18,463 nucleotides of DNA from UBA9214 sp964443845 (lineage in GTDB: Bacteria; Pseudomonadota; Gammaproteobacteria; UBA9214). The stretch is taken from positions 1 to 18,463 of the forward strand of contig CAYUFA010000054.1 in the NCBI GenBank assembly GCA_964443845.1, in the 5' to 3' direction. The stretch's first letter is position 1. Each line of letters begins with the position of its first letter. The notes under the pieces were generated by a model that was not told the DNA's origin, searched no databases, and saw only the letters and a program-made list of their open reading frames with translations. This document shows, one piece after another, positions 14,723-18,463 of the stretch. The position numbers and the translations under genes were made by a program.

Positions 14723-15748
14723 TCAGACTTCCTGTTCCATCCCGGGCTTGTAAGTACCTTGACGCGCTGCGCCATTGAGTTGTGCCCGTCGGTAAAATAT
14801 CCGCTGCGCCGATTCAAGGTTCCCGGGATTGCCGCGCCAGGCTTCGAGTACCGGCTCCTGCAGTGCCCGTGCGTAAGAAAAGGACAATTCCCAGGGTGCG
14901 CGCGGAAATTGCTCGTTCATTGCATTGAGATTGGCCGTGGCCTGCACTGGAGTCTGACCGCCGGAGAGAAAGTTAATGCTGGGCACCGCCGCCGGGACCG
15001 TGCGCCGCAGCACCTTCAACGTCTCAAGCGCCACCTCCTCCGCAGCGGACTGTCGAGCATACTCCTTGCCCGGGAGGACCATATTCGGTTTCAGGAGCAT
15101 GTATTCCAGTATCACTCCATGACGGTGGAGTGCGTGGAATACGGCGTGTAACACCGCCTCCGTGACCGCAGCGCAACGCTGCAGGCTGTGCGCGCCGTCA
15201 AGCAGTACCTCAGGTTCGACAATGGGCACGAATCCCTCGTTCTGGCATACGGCGGCGTAGCGTGCGAGCATCTCGGCATTGGCCTCGATTCCCAGCGGGG
15301 TTGGATTGCGCTCGGTTATCGGATAGACCTCGCGCCACTTGGCGAAACGCGCTCCTTGCGCCTTATACGCCTGCAACCGGTCCGCCAGTCCATCGAGACC
15401 CTGCGTCACCAGGTCGCCCGGTGCGTTCGCAAGCGCGACCTTTCCCTGATCCACCTTGACACCCGGTACGATCCCCTGCCGTTCAGCCGCCAGTGGCAAT
15501 GGCGTGCCGTCCCCGGTCTTCTGGCCGAGTGTTTCCTCGAACAGGATGACTCCGCTGAGATAGTCACCCACACCCGGGGTTGTCAGCAGCAAGGCCCGAT
15601 ACTGCCGTCTGCTCTCGTCGGTACATTCCACACCCACGGCCTTGAAGCGCCTCGCGATGGTTGGCAGGCTCTCGTCGGCTGCCAGGATACCCTTCCCTTT
15701 CTGGACCATGGCCGCGATGGTGCTCTGCAGTTCTGTGTCAGTCGTCAT
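14723..15748 (-). CDS. Class I fructose-bisphosphate aldolase
   Basis: The product is 341 aa, a eukaryote-type class I aldolase (EC 4.1.2.13) that reversibly cleaves fructose 1,6-bisphosphate into glyceraldehyde 3-phosphate and dihydroxyacetone phosphate through a Lys Schiff base. Numbered from the upstream ATG, Lys221 in EYMLLKPNMVLPGKE is the Schiff-base lysine (rabbit K229). K99 in PGVKVDQGK and K138 in FAKWR match K107 and K146; GILAADES near residue 21 and IVEPEVL near 177 are also conserved. Two adjacent ATGs (15751 and 15748) follow AAGGAGG; the second is better spaced. The gene appears single. The enzyme is cytoplasmic and needs no metal, and serves glycolysis, gluconeogenesis or the Calvin cycle depending on the host. 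Confidence 0.95.
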   Translation of the reverse strand: MTTDTELQSTIAAMVQKGKGILAADESLPTIARRFKAVGVECTDESRRQYRALLLTTPGVGDYLSGVILFEETLGQKTGDGTPLPLAAERQGIVPGVKVDQGKVALANAPGDLVTQGLDGLADRLQAYKAQGARFAKWREVYPITERNPTPLGIEANAEMLARYAAVCQNEGFVPIVEPEVLLDGAHSLQRCAAVTEAVLHAVFHALHRHGVILEYMLLKPNMVLPGKEYARQSAAEEVALETLKVLRRTVPAAVPSINFLSGGQTPVQATANLNAMNEQFPRAPWELSFSYARALQEPVLEAWRGNPGNLESAQRIFYRRAQLNGAARQGTYKPGMEQEV

Positions 15749-15837
15749 CATGCACCTCCTTTTACAAGGGAAACCGGATGCTGTTCTGCGCAGGCCGCGA
15801 TCCTCCGCGATAACGGCCGCCCGTGCGCCGTAATCAA

Positions 15838-15873
15838 GCGGACAGACCCCATTGATACGCCAATATTACGCCA
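15838..15873. repeat. Imperfect 36-bp direct repeat, copy 1
   Basis: This copy, from GCGGACAGACCCC to ATTACGCCA, matches copy 2 at 28 of 36 bases without gaps. The core GACCCCATTGAT, which reads ATCAATGGGGTC on the other strand, resembles ends of REP/RAYT-linked repeats that I recall. Confidence 0.6.
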
Positions 15874-15884
15874 TGCAAAGCAAA

Positions 15885-15920
15885 GCGGTCGGACTCCATT
15901 GAGACCTCAACATTGCGCCA
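15885..15920. repeat. Imperfect 36-bp direct repeat, copy 2
   Basis: This copy, from GCGGTCGGACTCC to ATTGCGCCA, starts 47 bp after the start of copy 1. Both share GCGG, CCATTGA, and a common 3' end CGCCA. Confidence 0.6.
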
Positions 15921-16062
15921 GATCAATCGAGCCTGACCCACGGCTGTCCCACTTACATACAGAGGATAAGTCAGTAATACACTCATTCAACATCGTCTGG
16001 GAAGTGGTTGATCCGTTCGGGACATCAATACGGATACCCGTTGATTGAACGCTGCATTCCTG

Positions 16063-16092
16063 CTCCCTCCGGGAGAAGGCCGGAATGAGGGT
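16063..16092. repeat. Extragenic palindrome (CTCCC..GGGAG type), copy A
   Basis: CTCCCTCCGGGAG followed by AAGGCCGGAATGAGGG matches the widespread proteobacterial repeat of the form CTCTCCC-GGGAGAGGGCxGGGGTGAGGG (family recalled, not searched). Copy B lies 29 bp away in inverted orientation. Confidence 0.6.
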
Positions 16093-16121
16093 ATAGAAAC
16101 TCAGGCAGTTAACCAAACCGG

Positions 16122-16155
16122 ATCCCCACACCCCGGTCTACTCCCGAAGGGAGAG
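16122..16155. repeat. Extragenic palindrome (CTCCC..GGGAG type), copy B, inverted
   Basis: ATCCCCACACCCCGG followed by TCTACTCCCGAAGGGAGAG is the reverse-complement counterpart of copy A. The two form a BIME-like inverted pair about 40 bp downstream of the clc stop, where they could also stabilise or end that transcript. Confidence 0.6.
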
Positions 16156-16194
16156 CACGTTTGCGGGACAGCAGTGAGTCTGACCCCGCTGATC

Positions 16195-18102
16195 TCACGG
16201 CGGGCTCTCGGGTGGCCGGGAGGAAGCACCTGCCTTCTCGCCAGCCGAGGGGCCCTGCATGCAGCACAGGTGCAGCGGCAGGTTGCTATAACGCACCACG
16301 TCGCCCCAGCTCAGTATGCCCAGGACGCTGTCCGGTCCGTCCAGCTGTCCGGACCCGGTGACCAGCGCGACATCCGTGTCTGCGGCGCGCATCCGCCCCA
16401 CCACGTCCAGTATCATGTCTTCCTGAGCCACTACGATCCAGTGGGTCACCATCTCCCCGGAGAGGTCTGCTCCCAGGTCACCGAGACGCACCAGGCGATC
16501 GATGCGACCCCAGGGCAAAACGCCTCGTAACTCTTCCGCATCGGTAAACAAAAGGTGGGAACGGTGCCTGCCGTACCGGGGAAGCTGCCGGCGCAGTTCG
16601 GCCATCTCTTGCCCCCGCTCGACACGAATGGTGGGGGTGCTCAGGACGTCGCCGGCGGTCCGCAGCAGGTAGGCGTGGGTATGCAGGGACTCCGGAATGT
16701 ATTGCCCGCGCCGCGTCAGCTTCATGGAATAGATGTTCTCCGCCATGATCAGCCGGCGCACCCCGTAGGAGATCGACACCGCGACCAGGAGCGGGATAAC
16801 GACGTTATAATCGCGCGTCATCTCGAATATGATGACGATGGAGGTAACCACTGCGCCCGTTACCCCGCCCATCATGCCGGCCATGCCGATGACAGTAGCG
16901 CCCTGGGGATCAAGCGGCAACCCCGGCAGCAACCCGGATACGACCATGGCGTAGGCGCCGCCCAGCACCGCTCCGAGAAACAGGGTGGGAGAGAATATAC
17001 CGCCGGAGGCGCCGGAGCCCAGCGAAAGCGCGGTCGCAAGCAGTTTCGCAGCGAACAGCAGCAGCAGCACGTAAGGATTGGTGAGCGAGGTCGTCAGCAC
17101 GTCGCGGATCGTCGCGTAGCCCACGCCTTCGATGAAGTAATGCCCCAGGTACCTCATGGCGAGGTACATCAGCACACCCACCAGGAACATACCCAGTGCG
17201 TGGCGGGTGTAATAATTGCCGGGAATCCGGTCGAAGAGATCTTCGAGGCCGTAGATTGCACGGATGAAGAGCGCGGATGCGAAACCCAGAATCACGCCGA
17301 GCACGGCGTAGGCAGCATACTCCGCAGGCTGGATCAGATGCGCGGCAGGCAATGCCAGCGCAGGGATGTCAAAAGACGGGTGGAGGCCGAAGAACGCCCG
17401 GCCGAAGAAGGTGCCAGCGCCGGTGGCGATGGCCACCGGAATCAGGGTGCGGGCACTGATCTCCGGCAACAACAGCTCCACGGCGAACAGCAGGCCGCCG
17501 ATGGGTGTGTTAAACGTGGCCGCGATACCACCCGCGGCGCCACCCGCAATCAGCGTGATGCGCTGCCATTCCGGTATCCGGATGTACTGACCGACCATGG
17601 AACCGAAAGCGGCGCCGATCTGGATTATGGGGCCTTCACGGCCGATCGCGGCACCCGAACCGATGGAAACGGACGAGGCGATCGCCTTGATCAGCGCCAC
17701 GACGGGTCGGATGATACCCCGCCTGTAGTAGATGGCATCAATCACTTCGGGCACTCCGTGACCCTTGGTTTCGGGTGCAAAATTCTTTACCAGGAAGGCG
17801 ACGATGAGCGCACCGACCACGGGCACGAGTATGACGCCGACCCCCCACGGCCCGGGAGGCGTATGTACGTTGGCGTCATACGCAACGGACCACACGCCGA
17901 GGAAGAAGAGATTGTGAAACAGGCCGATCAGGGCGCGGAACACGACCGCACCCAGCCCCGCCACCAGGCCGACCACCACCGCCAGAACGGCCAGCCGGAA
18001 CGGCGATTCGTCCGCTCTCCAGGGCCGTTCCATGGGGCTGCGGTGCACGGGCAAGGCCTTTGCAAGCTTTTGGCGGAAGTTGGTAAGTCGTTGCAAAAAC
18101 AT
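16195..18102 (-). CDS. ClC-family chloride channel or transporter with C-terminal CBS domains
   Basis: The product is 635 aa. The membrane part (about 35-465) has the ClC signatures GHGVPEV (114-120), GSGAAIGREGP (148-158, gating Glu156) and GSGASGGIFSP (362-372). Y458 in NIYSMKL matches the E. coli chloride-coordinating Tyr445. Residues about 484-604 form a tandem CBS regulatory region. At the internal proton glutamate (E203 in E. coli ClC-ec1, FIIEEM) this protein has FAVELL, so Leu210 replaces it, and His replaces the selectivity Ser107 (GSGIPE). These changes favour a passive channel or an uncoupled transporter (inference). The frame is open to 18204; I chose ATG 18102 because it starts an amphipathic helix, though no start has a strong ribosome site. 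ATG 18033 and 18204 are alternatives. Confidence 0.92.
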   Translation of the reverse strand: MFLQRLTNFRQKLAKALPVHRSPMERPWRADESPFRLAVLAVVVGLVAGLGAVVFRALIGLFHNLFFLGVWSVAYDANVHTPPGPWGVGVILVPVVGALIVAFLVKNFAPETKGHGVPEVIDAIYYRRGIIRPVVALIKAIASSVSIGSGAAIGREGPIIQIGAAFGSMVGQYIRIPEWQRITLIAGGAAGGIAATFNTPIGGLLFAVELLLPEISARTLIPVAIATGAGTFFGRAFFGLHPSFDIPALALPAAHLIQPAEYAAYAVLGVILGFASALFIRAIYGLEDLFDRIPGNYYTRHALGMFLVGVLMYLAMRYLGHYFIEGVGYATIRDVLTTSLTNPYVLLLLFAAKLLATALSLGSGASGGIFSPTLFLGAVLGGAYAMVVSGLLPGLPLDPQGATVIGMAGMMGGVTGAVVTSIVIIFEMTRDYNVVIPLLVAVSISYGVRRLIMAENIYSMKLTRRGQYIPESLHTHAYLLRTAGDVLSTPTIRVERGQEMAELRRQLPRYGRHRSHLLFTDAEELRGVLPWGRIDRLVRLGDLGADLSGEMVTHWIVVAQEDMILDVVGRMRAADTDVALVTGSGQLDGPDSVLGILSWGDVVRYSNLPLHLCCMQGPSAGEKAGASSRPPESPP

Positions 18103-18204
18103 GGGCCAGTTGCGCCTTGTCAGGTAGATCGAGAGCCCCGAGGGAACCCGGCGCTGTCGCCTTGCCGGGTTACATTTGGACTTCCCCCGGGTCGGCCAGG
18201 CCAT

Positions 18205-18463
18205 AGCAACCAGCCGGTGTCGTCATCGGCCCGGACCGGTTCAGGCAGGGCTTCGCGTGCGGGTTCGATCCAACTATTGCTCCGCGCCATCACTCTGTCC
18301 CATATAAATCCGTTGAACGATCAGTAAGTCTTTCACTATGCACGACCTTGCAGGTGAGTAACCAGGTTGGGACATGAAATTCAACCCCGGCTGAACAAAC
18401 CGTGCGTCCCTTCTCGGCAACTGCTCCCTGCGTTGCTCTACCACCGACATCCCTGTCGGCGTC
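18205..18463. other. Non-coding right edge upstream of the clc-type gene
   Basis: No convincing gene or promoter was found here. At 18444-18459 CCGACA and TGTCGG form a perfect 6-bp hairpin within CTGCTCCCTGCGTTGCTC-type sequence that resembles dispersed repeats seen in other gammaproteobacteria (recalled). The region may continue into a feature beyond the window. Confidence 0.4.

Larger units (their letters stand above)
15752..16194. other. Repeat-rich intergenic region between clc-type gene and aldolase gene
   Basis: These 443 bp contain no credible gene. The stretch at about 15840-16050 is visibly richer in A and T than its neighbours. It holds a 36-bp imperfect direct repeat (15838-15873 and 15885-15920) and an inverted pair of GGGAG-palindromes (16063-16092 and 16122-16155). 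Open frames through it (for example minus 15907-16131) run across these repeats and match nothing I know. Confidence 0.6.

Noticed and set aside
15907..16131. A 74-aa minus-strand frame (MWGSGLVNCLSFY...)
   Set aside because: It runs through the extragenic palindrome copies and the second direct repeat, has no ribosome site and matches no family I know.
18255..18295. A tRNA 3' end, because GGGTTCGATCC followed by GCTCCGCGCCA looks like a T-loop and acceptor
   Set aside because: The bases flanking GTTCGAT form only two T-stem pairs, and no acceptor, D or anticodon arm can be found upstream. At most it is a tRNA-like scar.
1..18463. CRISPR arrays, complete insertion sequences or prophage genes
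   Set aside because: No regularly spaced identical repeats, transposase motifs or phage proteins were found on either strand.

Overview
The window is high-GC chromosomal DNA, most likely from a gammaproteobacterium. The evidence is a small bacterial SRP RNA with a sigma70-type promoter, a tamA-tamB pair, an OxyR whose redox cysteines fall at exactly the E. coli positions 199 and 208, a ZntB-type CorA transporter, and palindromic intergenic repeats of the REP kind. The genes are chromosomal housekeeping and envelope functions. No plasmid, phage or intact transposon genes were seen.

Layout. 1-90 (minus) is the 4.5S/SRP RNA, cut by the window edge, with its promoter at about 100-128. A short plus-strand gene for a basic protein of unknown function follows, ending near 481. 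It converges on a minus-strand pair: a ZntB-like CorA transporter (2883-3857) and a large MscS-family channel (557-2824). After a repeat-bearing gap comes a minus-strand three-gene operon (4173-6800): a MauG/CcpA-type di-heme peroxidase, a Tat-exported metallophosphoesterase and a small mono-heme cytochrome c. Divergent from it is oxyR (7345-8292). The 544-bp region between them carries two near-identical 15-mers with OxyR-like geometry, one at each promoter. Next are tamB (8430-11906) and tamA (11903-13726) on the minus strand, overlapping by 4 bp. Then come a decayed polysaccharide deacetylase gene, one doubtful small ORF, a class I fructose-bisphosphate aldolase (14723-15748), a repeat-rich gap, and a ClC-family chloride transporter or channel with C-terminal CBS domains (16195-18102).

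How the genes relate. The clearest functional unit is oxyR plus the divergent peroxidase operon. I infer a peroxide-responsive periplasmic module made of a di-heme peroxidase, a candidate electron-carrier or sulfur-type cytochrome resembling a single SoxA/TsdA domain with a possible His/Cys-ligated heme, and an exported phosphoesterase. I know of no name for this three-part set. TamA/TamB form the envelope translocation and assembly module. The MscS channel, the CorA/ZntB transporter and the ClC protein are separate ion and osmotic functions.

All start sites and functions come from reading the sequence alone. No database search was run. Very long open frames opposite mscS, tamB, tamA and clc are high-GC shadows and are not annotated.
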